A DNA stretch of 64,000 nt from Rhododendron vialii. Taxonomy: Eukaryota > Streptophyta > Magnoliopsida > Ericales > Ericaceae. The notes beneath the pieces were generated by a model that saw nothing but the letters and a program-made list of their open reading frames with translations, was not told where the DNA came from and did not search any database. The stretch covers positions 42,485,001-42,549,000 of the forward strand of contig NC_080560.1 of NCBI RefSeq assembly GCF_030253575.1, given 5' to 3'. Of the stretch, positions 1 through 10,400 are shown piece after piece (within the stretch, counting starts at the first letter, position 1; each line of letters begins with the position of its first letter). The position numbers and the translations under genes were made by a program.

Positions 1-1
1 G

Positions 2-294
2 GCAGTGCTTATAAGAGTGTGAAGCAAAGAGTCGATGCCATTGACAAAGAGAACTTCACCTACAGTTACAGCGTAATTGAAGGCGATGCTTTGATGGGCA
101 TTTTCGATTCAATCTCTTATCACATCAAGATCGTAGCCTCTGCCGATGGAGGATCGGTCTGCAAGAACAGGAGTATTTATCAGACCAAAGGTGATGCTCA
201 GGTCACAGAAGAGGAAATCAAGTCTGGCAAAGAAAAGGCCTCGGCCATGTTCAAGGCTATCGAGGCATACCTCATGGCAAATCCCGATGCCTGA
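2..294 (+). CDS. PR-10 / Bet v 1 family protein, copy 1, exon 2 only (5' part outside window)
   Basis: This is the second exon of a pathogenesis-related class 10 (Bet v 1 fold) gene. The family is small, cytosolic and binds hydrophobic ligands such as cytokinins, flavonoids and fatty acids; it is often induced by stress. The exon encodes the C-terminal ~97 residues, from GSAYKSVKQ to ANPDA and a TGA stop. That covers the later strands of the sheet and the long C-terminal helix ([20 protein letters not shown]). By comparison with copy 2 the exon starts at base 2: base 1 is the last G of the intron, and the first Gly codon is split after its first base. Protein differences from copy 2 in this exon are only three (V/I, M/L and D/E), so the duplication is recent or homogenised. 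Exon 1 lies outside the window, so intactness cannot be judged. Confidence 0.93.
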   Translation, partial: SAYKSVKQRVDAIDKENFTYSYSVIEGDALMGIFDSISYHIKIVASADGGSVCKNRSIYQTKGDAQVTEEEIKSGKEKASAMFKAIEAYLMANPDA

Positions 295-420
295 AACTAA
301 AGCTTTCCAAATTAAGTTTATGTAGCGATTTCTATTTGATGAGCATGCTTGCTTTTGTATCAGGATTTAAGGTGTGATCTTCAGTTTCTTGTTGTTTTCC
401 CGAATTTGTTGCTTTTGTTC

Positions 421-426
421 AATAAA
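421..426 (+). terminator. Poly(A) signal of PR-10 copy 1
   Basis: AATAAA lies about 130 bases after the stop, followed by a T-rich tract with TTGTAATC. Copy 2 carries the same arrangement, so the 3' UTR was duplicated together with the coding region. Confidence 0.6.
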
Positions 427-444
427 AATGACGTTATATTGTAA

Positions 445-2561
445 TCTTTCTTCAAAGAAACACCCATGATATATCACTCGATAAGATCGTCATGGAATCT
501 CAATCACATTGTTCAGATAGTGATTTTCACACTTTATTATTTTTGTTTGCACTCTTTTTTCGTCCATACCTCAAAGAGATTGACTCATATCTCGTCAAAG
601 CATGGCCTTCGATTACGCTATAATTGTATGTGGAGTTCTCCTTGTCGATTTCATCAATGCCTTGATTTAATTTGCACTAAATTGGCTTCCTTTGTATCAC
701 TTGAAGAAAGAAAAAAAATAGAAAAGAGTCTAGGACGCAACTTCCGGACATAATTCGAGACACAACTGTCTTCGAAGTCGTCTAAAGTATGTCGATAATG
801 TCGATATATTTATATCAAACGACTCTAGATACAGTTATATTCGGAATTTGTGTTTTACATTGTGTTTCTACCAATACTCTTGGAAAAAATCAAATGAGTT
901 TTTGCATTCTAATTTACCTATACCTAACATATCGTACAAATGAAATTTTATCCACAGAAAACTACTGAGAATTTCGAACGGCACAGTGGAAAGTCAACTT
1001 CTGAGCGGAAAAATTTTAATATGCAATAAAGTGTTATTTTTTCAGTCAAACAGTAACACGACTTTCCAAAAAGAGCCAAAATTGTTAGACTGATGTACTA
1101 TCAATTATCTCTCTCTCAAAAACTCCCTAGCCGCCTCTCTTCCTTCCCCTCCCTCGCCCTAGGGTTTTCACCACCCATATGCGGCAGCAGGAGGGGAGGG
1201 CTAAATAGTTATGTTTTCTTCTTCCACAGTGATGATTTTTTCCACTTTTGATAGCTCCTTTTCAATGAGGGTTTTTTCTCTCAATCTTAGATCTAAGAAT
1301 TTATTTTACTCTACTCCTCTCTTTTTCCTCTTGGTTTTCATTCATCACTGATCCCTCCTCCTCCGCTCCTCCTTTTTCGTCGCCAACACGTGGTCACCGA
1401 TGGGTTGGCGTTCATGCATGGTTTTGGTTCTTGTTAGCATCTGATCAAGGTCTTCGGAGATCCGTGATTTTTGGTCGTGGTCGGAGTGGCTCTACCAGTA
1501 ACGGATTAGGATGGTATTTTAATTGAGATTAATAATATTAAATGTTATCGTTTTAGAAAGAGAGAAAAAAAAAAAAAAAAGGAGGTAGTATCAATTGCGA
1601 CACTTGAAATTTTTTATTAATCTTCTATCTTTTGGTAAGACATTTATTTAATAATTATACAATGTGGTATGAAAACCTGGGATTTCAGCTCTCGGAAGGC
1701 AAGAATTCTGTTCATTACTCGCCGGTCAAAATTCTGTTATGCGGCAAGTCAAGATAGGGAGGAAAAAAAATTTTGGGGTAGCTTGACTCTGTATATTTTT
1801 CTTAGTGCTTTCTGACAATGATGTAACAACTGAATTAGTCTACATGAACCCAAATTGTTATTCACTAAATTTCGTATAAATACGAAAGGTGAACAGTTCA
1901 AGTTAACGACGGTCAAACCCTTTAGTTGCACCAAAGTTTGAAAATTTGGCCTCCATGAAATTCGAATGAACATGCAAGTTGTTGGCGTGTAGCGTGGACT
2001 ACAACTTTAATTACTCTTTTGTGGTGTAGGTATTGTTTTGTTAGAAGATTGTGAATGTCCAATTTAGGGTTTCCTAGGTGTGATTCATCTTTATTTGTAG
2101 TTAATAAATAATTAGTCGAGTGGGAATATGACAACAAATAAGGACCTTATCCTTTTGAACTCTCAATTTCAACTTCCACTACTAACCACAAAATCCTTCG
2201 GGCCACTTGAAATTTGCTCGGACATCAACTTTAAAGTCCCTAGATTAATTGACATGCGCGTAAATGATTCCGAATACAAAATTATCAAGAAAATGTGATT
2301 CATGATCATTGAAGTGTATATTACCATTTCTACAAGTTTGATTTCTAGAAGTTCATATTCCAAAAGGCAGCAATGGCCCAATACAGTAGTCATCTGTCAA
2401 CATTGATGTCCCAAAAGACTTCAAACTACTACTCTGAATTTCCAAGCTGTACCCACCCATAAGTATGATGAACACTATACACCAAAATAACAACCGAAAA
2501 GAATGACCCCACCCAATTATTAAAATTGGTTCAAATTTATGTGGCTATCAACTCCAATAGA
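445..2561. other. Intergenic stretch between PR-10 copy 1 and the upstream repeats of copy 2
   Basis: No exon or conserved protein segment was seen on either strand. The content is AT-rich, apart from the dispersed repeat at 1117-1580. Short open frames here have no recognisable domains and biased, low-complexity composition. Confidence 0.5.
1117..1580 (+). repeat. Dispersed repeat, copy A (pyrimidine-rich head, A-rich end)
   Basis: It starts with a CT-rich stretch containing CCTAGCCGCC and CCCTAGGG, then a T-rich block around AGATCTAAGAATTTA, and finishes at a run of A (about 1566-1580). A segment at about 30660-31224 has the same order of blocks and recognisably similar wording (GATCTCAGATTTAAGAG). 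The pair looks like two old copies of one retroposed family. Whether it is LINE-derived or SINE-like cannot be decided by eye. Confidence 0.4.
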
Positions 2562-2742
2562 ATGTGGCCAAGTGGTTATGAAAAAACAATAAGTGTTTCT
2601 CTATGAGGTCACAGGGTCTATTCCCACGGAGGTCAAACATTTCAAATCTTGGGGCTACTGAGGGTTATGCCCGATTGTTACCTTCAGATCCCCAAAATTA
2701 ATCGAGGTGCGCGCAAGCTGGCACGTGCAACCTGGGTTTTCC
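2562..2742 (+). mobile_element. Au-like SINE (tRNA-derived), degenerate
   Basis: A box-A-like GTGGCCAAGTGG is followed about 45 bases later by a box-B-like GGTCTATTCCCACGG. The 3' part reads AATTAATCGAGGTGCGCGCA, the hallmark tail of the plant Au-type SINEs. The same tail recurs at five or more other places in this window. No clear target duplication was found. Confidence 0.6.
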
Positions 2743-2762
2743 AATGGCCGACTGCAATAAAT

Positions 2763-2927
2763 ATACTCGCCACATCTTAAACAAGGGCAAAGCTAAATTG
2801 AGTAGAGTGGCACGTACCACCCGGCCATCCCTAATTTCATGAATACTCGCCACATCTTAAACAAGGGCAAAGCTAAATTGAGTAGAGTGGCACGTGCCAC
2901 CCGGCCATCCCTAATTTCATGAATACT
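2763..2927 (+). repeat. 80-bp tandem duplication upstream of PR-10 copy 2
   Basis: Two adjacent units of 80 bp (2763-2842 and 2843-2922) are identical except that CACGTACC in the first is CACGTGCC in the second. The second unit therefore holds a CACGTG G-box about 455 bp upstream of the PR-10 start codon, and the first does not. Confidence 0.9.
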
Positions 2928-3223
2928 GTTATTATGCACTTATGGATTAGGCAGTTATCGGTATCCAAACAACTTGACTTTTCGCACAAATATAAAATCA
3001 AGGAGCTTGGAATTGTTCTTAGCTTTTCCTTGATGAAAACAGATGGACAATAAGTTGTGTGAACTCTTTTCTTTAATTTGTTCCTTTTCCCAACAATGGC
3101 TACTTTGACATTCCTCTTTTTTGACTTCAGATTATTCATTTCCAATAATACCTTCACAATCAACTTGGTATATTTTAGAATAGTTCACTGCCCACAAAAG
3201 AGGACCTTTAGACTTCAGTACTC

Positions 3224-3231
3224 TATAAATA
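3224..3231 (+). promoter_or_regulatory. TATA box of PR-10 copy 2
   Basis: TATAAATA lies about 118 bases upstream of the ATG. It is followed by a C/T-rich leader (3240-3348) without any upstream ATG. The start context is AACACCATGGGT, close to the plant consensus. Confidence 0.7.
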
Positions 3232-3348
3232 CCTCCTCTAGTTCTCACATTTTCCTCACACCATTTCCTTACATACCTTAAGCAGTTCCTCCTTAATCTT
3301 TCTTCTTCTTCTCCTTCACTTGTTCATTTTCCACACTTCCAAAACACC

Positions 3349-4048
3349 ATGGGTGCCATCACTTACGATATGGAGGTCTCTTCCTCAATCCCTCCATCCA
3401 GAATGTTCAAGGCCTTTGTCCTTGACGCCGACACGCTCATCCCCAAAATCCTCCCACAGGCCATCAAGAGTGTTGAAACCCTTGAAGGAGATGGTGGAGC
3501 TGGAACTATCAAGCTCATCACTCTCGGCGAAGGCTAGTTCCTATTTTTATTACCCAATTAGTTTATCATGTTCTTGCTCAGATGTTTTTATACCGGAATT
3601 ACTTTTGTTGCTTCCACAATTTCCAAAATCGGCTAAACGTTTTGTACTTACCAAATAAGAAAACAGTTTTCACAGTGCGATTGGCCTTTGGGGAATCTAA
3701 TGTGAGCTAATTTTCCATAGGTAAACTAATTACCATGTGTTTTTTTAATATGCAGGGAGCGCATATAAGAGTGTGAAGCAAAGAGTTGATGCCATTGACA
3801 AAGAGAACTTCACCTACAGTTACAGCGTCATTGAAGGCGATGCTTTGATGGGCATTTTCGATTCGATCTCTTATCACATCAAAATCGTAGCCTCTGCTGA
3901 TGGAGGATCCATCTGCAAGAACAGGAGCATTTATCAGACCAAAGGTGATGCTCAGGTCACTGAGGAGGAAATCAAGTCTGGCAAAGAAAAGGCCTCGGCC
4001 ATGTTCAAGGCTATCGAGGCATACCTCTTGGCAAATCCTGAAGCTTGA
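3349..4048 (+). CDS. PR-10 / Bet v 1 family protein, copy 2 (complete, 158 aa)
   Basis: Exons are 3349-3532 and 3756-4048, giving 477 nt and 158 residues, exactly the usual family length. The protein starts [10 protein letters not shown]. The glycine-rich loop GDGGAGT is at residues 47-53, the conserved KENFTYSYS segment at 77-85, and the amphipathic C-terminal helix at about 130-154. These are the defining parts of the Bet v 1 fold with its internal hydrophobic pocket. The intron sits in the codon of Gly62, the position conserved in PR-10 genes. Its donor is GC (AAG|GCTAGT) and its acceptor TGCAG|GG, so it is a GC-AG intron; no GT donor restores the phase, and a TAG lies two bases into the intron. 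It forms a tandem pair with copy 1 about 3 kb upstream. A stress- or pathogen-induced role is family knowledge; no specific ligand can be read from the sequence. Confidence 0.95.
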
Positions 4049-4168
4049 AACTAAAGCTTCTCCCAGAGTCTATGTTCAGATTTATTTGCATGAGTGGACC
4101 TGGTTTCGCATCATCGGTTCAGGGTGTGATTTTCAGTCTATTGTTGCTTCCCATTTATGCTTCCGTTC

Positions 4169-4174
4169 AATAAA
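4169..4174 (+). terminator. Poly(A) signal of PR-10 copy 2
   Basis: AATAAA lies about 120 bases after the stop, in the same context as in copy 1 (TTCAATAAA, then TTGTAATC). Confidence 0.6.
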
Positions 4175-4749
4175 ATGACATTCTATTGTAATCTTTTGTC
4201 AGAGAAACGTCGTGAATTATAACGGTTGTAGTACATTTTTTTGATTGAGCGTACTTCTCTCTTTCTACGAAATTGTAATAACAATATTGATATTATTCAG
4301 GTGGCTTATCTCGTTTGATTATCTTCGGACTTAACGGTTGTAGTACTACATTTTTGTTAAAAATTACATAATCAAGGAGGTCCAGTCCAATTGTCAGTTT
4401 ATCTTTGATGAAAGTAATCCATTCCACCATTATCGAGTAGTTCGGCGTCAGAGCCAACCCCAGGGCTACAAGACCTCGGATTTGGGCAACCCCCACCATG
4501 GGCAAAAAAAAAATGTAAACCCAATATAACCTTGATTTTATTTATTTTTTCTTTTATTTTCTACTAACTTAATAGTAAATAAGCAACCAAGCATGAAGGG
4601 CTTGGATGACTTAAATATCAGGACCGGCACTATTCGGCGTGCTCATGAGGCGGTTTAAAAGAAAATTTATTACTACTCCTAGTAATTTTGAAGTTTTTCC
4701 CTTGGTTGACTCGAAGTCTCGATGGATATTTTTCTGGGTCGACAAGAAG

Positions 4750-4870
4750 TGAAGGGCACCTAGTTGGTAAGCCTAGACTCACTTCAGGAGGTCGTGGTTT
4801 CAAATCCCACCAACTCCCTCCCATTTCCCCAAGGTTAGCTAAAGAGAATTTACCTTGTCCAAAAAAAAAA
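4750..4870 (+). mobile_element. tRNA-derived SINE with poly(A) tail
   Basis: A box-A-like CACCTAGTTGGTAAGCC (about 4756-4772) and a box-B-like GGTTTCAAATCCCACC (4796-4811) are spaced about as in tRNA promoters. A short body follows and ends in ten A residues at 4861-4870. It is not a tRNA gene: no acceptor stem or cloverleaf can be folded. Confidence 0.6.
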
Positions 4871-6674
4871 CAGAAAATCCTTTTGAAGATACTCTTTCAA
4901 CATCTCTTTTGAAAATGATAGTCAATAGATTTTCCCGTTGCAGAACTTTCAAATGGCATATTTCTCTGACTTTAACAATCGTGTCATCATTCGTGTGTGA
5001 TTTCTGACTCTCAATCTTTCCATTGAGCAAGGGGTACGACACGACACAAAATAACTTTGTCATCAAAACTATGATGCAAAATCTTTGATTTTGTTTTTCC
5101 TACTCTCTCCTTAACCCTAGGTTAATAGTCATCCTTTTTTTATTGCCAGTAAATTATAGTAGTTCCACGGTAGCGTAATCTCTTATTAGATATATAGTTT
5201 TTGCCGGTACAAAAGCTGTAACGATATTGACAGTGAACAAATAATTATAAAGAAAACTAGAGAGAATAATAGAAAAACCATGGTGGAGTTAGTACTACAT
5301 TTCTCTTCCAATAATTTTTTTTTGGGTCATGTTTTCTCTTCCAATATTGTAGCTATGGGGTGTTAAAAACTTCTAGAAGCATCAACACATGTTTCCCTAA
5401 AGGCCTGATTGGGTAGGACCAACCTTGTAGCCTGTAGACCCGTTGATCCTGCCATTGATCTGATCCACAAGTGTGCCAAAACTCTCTCTCTCTCTCTCTG
5501 TGACAAGTCATCCATGTCTGGAGAAATTACTTTCTTACAGTCTGATCCAAAAGCTGAAACCTAATTAATTCTGCACGCGAGACAGAAACCCACCAATCAA
5601 CCATACTGACCCTTCGAGCTCTCCCTCCATATGTCCAGTTGGAAAAAGAATGCTTTGGCTAACTCAGAAACCAGTTCATTTTTGCACATCACTGTTGATT
5701 GACCTGGTAAACATTCCCATAAATTTTCCACCTCAGTTTCAGATACTTTTGTACTGGATATATGAAGACATATCACATCATTGCCATGGAGGAATCATAA
5801 TCTTCTGGGGTATATGCCCACCGTCGCCCTCACTATTCTATTATTGGGCTCATAATAATCTACAGTATATATTACCAATGGCCCAAAACTTTACTATATA
5901 TTCATTAAAAGCTTTCTTTTTATCAGACTTATTCGAAGCTCAAATCATAATTTATATTGCAAAAGACAATGGGATTTTTGTTGCAATCGTAAGGTCTTCA
6001 CTCTTCAGTCGTCGAGAATGTTGTGTAAAAAAAATTGTATTTTTTAAAGTTATTAAAGTGTAGATGAAGAAAAATAGTAGAATTTATTTTTCTGCAGAAA
6101 AATAAAAACTAAAATTCTTTCGCTTTTGCAATGAGAATGTATTTTTCGGTAGAAAAATTAAAGTTATGGGATCCATAACTAGTCGAATAGTAAAAAGTTT
6201 TTCCTTTCTATACAATTGAACGAGGCTTTAAGTGTCGAAACTTAGATTTATTTGTCCGAAGAATTATGTCAACACATTTGACGTGTCTTCTACTTTTGAC
6301 TCAAGAGTTAAACCTACTTTAAACACTATTAATTTGTACAACTCAACGAGTAGATTATATCTATGACAAAAATTAAGCTAATCATATATCAATACTTCGA
6401 TTATTCTTGAAAAGATGAAGTTTAATTGTGGTGACGCACTTCCCTATAAAAACGTCATTCAATCAATGTAATTATCGATATTTGAACAATATATTTTTAC
6501 CATCGATATTTCATTCGTTGAGCTCAATAAAATGAACGATTACGGATTACAAATATAGGATGGGGAATCCTATTCTGAAGGCACCCCAAGTCCAAGGAGA
6601 ATCTAGCGTAAGCCCCCAAATTAATCAAAGTGGACAACACATTCTTACTCCTTGAAGGAGCTTAAAATCAGCCG
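4871..6674. other. Intergenic DNA without recognisable gene
   Basis: AT-rich sequence with one short CT microsatellite near 5485-5500. The longest frame (5650-6063) has an aromatic- and isoleucine-rich composition typical of translated AT-rich DNA, and I found no domain in it. Confidence 0.5.
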
Positions 6675-6822
6675 CTTGGTGTAGCCCAATGGGGAGAACT
6701 CAGATTTCTACTGGGGAGATCTTGGTTCGAACCTTGCTCCACGTAAGATGGTCCCAACTTTTTTACTGTGTCCTTTTTTTACTGTGTCGGATTACGTGTA
6801 AGTTGGTCCGAATATTCAGTCT
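6675..6822 (+). mobile_element. tRNA-derived SINE, degenerate
   Basis: A box-A-like GTGTAGCCCAATGGGG (about 6680-6695) and a clear box B, CTTGGTTCGAACCTTGC (6721-6737), are present. The tail contains GTAAGTTGGTCCG, a decayed version of the Au-type 3' end. No target duplication was recognised. Confidence 0.5.
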
Positions 6823-7250
6823 CTCAAAATCCAAGCTGAGAAAGGAAAAATAATTATTGGTCAAGAGCGCCGTCACATGATGTCTCAAGCTCTTCCACCG
6901 CTACAACTACAAAAAAATGCGGTTGTAAAGTTTGCCTAGACCCATAGTCTCTCAAAGTCCAAGCTGAGAAAAGAAAAATAATCAATGGCCAAGAGCACCG
7001 TCACATAATACCTCAAGCTCCTCCACCGCTGCAAAATCATGCGGTTGTAAAACTTGTCCTGATTATGTAATAGTGGAGGAGTCCGGGAGACCACGTGGTG
7101 GTGCTACATTGGAACTGAAAGTACGAGTGTAGAATCCTCTGGAACGGATACACGGCAATAAAGGTGAAGGAGCACTCTCTTTCAACACAACCCAAACAAC
7201 TGCTCTCCTTCCTTCTTTCTCCGCTCTTCTTCTCCCTTACGAAAACACAA

Positions 7251-7258
<8 letters not shown>

Positions 7259-7293
<35 letters not shown>
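7259..7293 (+). repeat. CT microsatellite in the 5' leader of the DUF789 gene
   Basis: An uninterrupted CT run of about 17 dinucleotides lies 160-190 bases before the ATG. A shorter CA run (about 7397-7410) and a TA-rich stretch follow. Pyrimidine microsatellites of this kind are frequent in plant 5' UTRs. Confidence 0.85.
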
Positions 7294-7296
<3 letters not shown>

Positions 7297-7449
7297 ACAC
7301 TCCAAAACCCTCCAATCAAAAAACCCACTAAGACTTCAACTCCACACATAAACCCCCCACTCACAAAACCCAATCTTCAATCAACCCACGCAAACACACA
7401 CACACACACATATACGTATCTATATATATATACAGATCAAATTGGGTCA

Positions 7450-10400
7450 ATGTCGGCGCCGAGAAATCGCAGTATGGAGAACCGGTTCTACTGTGCTCCG
7501 CCGATGCGGAAGCAAAACCAGGAGCAGCAGCAGCAGCCGCCGCCGCCGCGGCAATCGAAGTTGAACAGGACGGCGAAGCCGAAGCCAGCGCCTCCGTCGA
7601 CGGCGGCGGCGGAGAAGGGAGTTGTTGAATCGGACGATAATTGCTCGTCGTCGTCGGTGAACACGGCGTCGTTTTCATCGCCGGTGGGACCCAGCTGTAA
7701 TTTGGATCGGTTTCTTGAGCACACTACTCCGGTTGTTCCAGCCCAGTATTTATCTAAGGTAAATATGGAAAGAACTTTTGGGAATTAGGGTTTACTGTTT
7801 GTTGTTTTTAGGGCCGAATCGAGCTAGTCATTTTTTTTTTTTTTCCGATAAAAAAACTCAGGTGTCCAGCCAGCCTACGCACATCTCGACTAGTCATGTT
7901 ATTGTTGTTATAGATTGATTCGAATGATAAACTAGCTAAGCTTGAGCAGAAAACCCCACGGGGGTTTAGTTGAGTGGCCTCGTAGCTTAGGGGTTTGCTC
8001 CTCCTAAAGTCTCATTATCAAAATCGGATTCTTAGGTTCTATCAACTCCTTTGGGGCCATAGTGGGATTTGTCTTACTTTGATTGGGTCCCCGCTAGTGA
8101 ACGGTGTGATTGGTCCAGGATTAGTCTAAGTGCACGTAAGTTGGGCCGGACACAATTTTTAATGTTGATAAGCTTTCAAGTCAAGGTTGAAACAACCCAC
8201 TACTTAGCTCAACTTGTTTGCATCCTAGACATAATTTGAGTAGTACCCGAGAAATTAGGGAGTGGTTTGGGTTATCTCTTTCTTGGTTTTGTGATTTAGC
8301 GAATTGGACCTAATTGTTGTGTGGGGATTAGTATTGGCTTTGAATTCTTTTTACGGAATTGACCCAATACCCACACAATGCACGGAGAGTAAATCAAGAA
8401 CTCAAAGAATGTAAGACATAGAACAGAGATTTTTGCGTGGTTCTCCAGTTGTAAGGAGTATTTCAGAGATTGGAAGGAATATTTTTTAAGATTTTTTTTC
8501 CTTTCTTTTGTTTGGTTGACAACAAAAAGTGATATGGTAATAAAATTGAATTTCATGTCAGGACTACTAGCTGAACAAAGCCAAGTAGTTACATTCAACT
8601 TAGTTGTTTTCGGGTTGTCGTTTATTTGGAATGCACCCTGAATCCGAGTTTTTATGGTACTTGAACCTAGCAAAGTTGTTATGTTCAGCTCAGTGGATTT
8701 GAGTCCGCCATTGATTTGGATTGCTCCAAAATACAGCGTATCTAACCAAGAGTCTAGTTTATTTTGGTGTCACTTGCTCTCATAGAAGGGGCTTTATATC
8801 TTTATGATTGGGAAATGTAATTCTTTCCCCTCTGTTTGTGTTCACAATGTTTAAATAATTGAAAGTGTGGAGTATTTACAGACGAACATGAAACAATTGA
8901 GGACAAGTGAAGACAAATTCCATCCATTCTTCGTCCTTGGGGATCTGTGGGAATCTTTTAAAGAGTGGAGTGCATATGGGGCAGGAGTTCCTCTTGTTCT
9001 GAATGGGAGCGACTCTGTTGTGCAATACTATGTGCCATTCCTGTCTGGCATTCAGCTGTATATAGACCCATCGAAGCCCGGCATGAGTCTAAGGTGAGCT
9101 CTTGGTTTCTGATTTCCTTCCTCTACCTCACTCATCTTGTCCCTTCGTCTTCATATTGATGGGTGCAGTTTTATACAATAATATATCACTTGAAAGCCTT
9201 TTCAACTGAATTTTTTGATATATGATGTGGTGCAATTTACTTGATGTATGCTGGGGTAGGTATTGTCCAACAATCGTCGCATGGAATCACTCGTCCGAGC
9301 TCATGACTCGTGATTAACTGATCAACTATTATGACAGAATATTTGTTCCGCTTCTTTCCCTATGTTCTGTCTTGTACTTCTCCACTGTGGATCTCTGCAA
9401 CAACACCTTTCTTTCCAATGCCAACAATCCTCTTTCCCCTGTACTTTTGTTGTGATTGTTAACTATTGTGCTTGTTATCTTTTATTTTTTGTCCGATGTT
9501 GGATCCTTGTTCATGCTAGAAGTGTCTTTCTCGTCTTCCTGCTTCTTTTTTCCTGTATGCATCGTGCAGTGACTTGGGGCCTGCGGGTTCACCTCCATGG
9601 GATGGGCCACAATCAGCATGATTCTTGAACTAGTACCCATTTTGGAACCCTTTTGGATGCTGCTACTTCATGCCTTCCAAATCTGATCATCACTCATATC
9701 CACCATTTGATATGAGTCACTATGGCTGTAGTTTGAAGACAAACGCTCACTCATCTCCCCGCCCGTGTTATGTCCTGAATTTTTTTGACATGCCATGTTG
9801 ATGTGTCTAAGTGTGCTGTATCCATGTTCATGTGTTCGGGTGTGCTGCATCCATGTGAAGGTGTCCGTGCATGCTGTATGCCTGTATCCATGTTGCTTAT
9901 TCGTGTTTGTGCTTCTTAAATGGACACACATGGTTCTTTGTGTGCATATAAACAACCAGGGAAAGGGGTTAAAAAATGAGACGACCTCTATTTTCTTTAT
10001 TGAGGGGAAAATAATATGGATCTTAATTGCAGACACATGTTTCTTTGTGTGCTTATAAACAAGGTAAAAGAACGGGGGTGTGGGGTGGAGGGATGAAGAC
10101 CCACCTCTATTTTCTCTATTTGGTATTTAGGGGAAAAGAAATTCCATATATCTTTTGGAGGTCAACTCACTGTTATGCTGAAAGCATTTATAGTGTCTAG
10201 GAAGGATTGGGTAGAAAAAGGTGTGTTTTAAGGTGATTGTGTTGCTTACTAGAATATTTCTGGAAAAAAGAATTGTTCATAGTAGACGGGGTAGTATTCG
10301 GCACATCCTCATGCAGGTTTCATAAAATGGCTTTTGCCAATATGGTGCTCTGTTCTCTCTTTCTAGCCTTGTCGACATTTAATGATTTTTTCTGTTTTCA

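Noticed and set aside
5650..6063. 137-residue open frame on +
   Set aside because: Composition is that of translated AT-rich DNA, with no domain, no supporting splice or promoter signals, and no similarity to a family I know.
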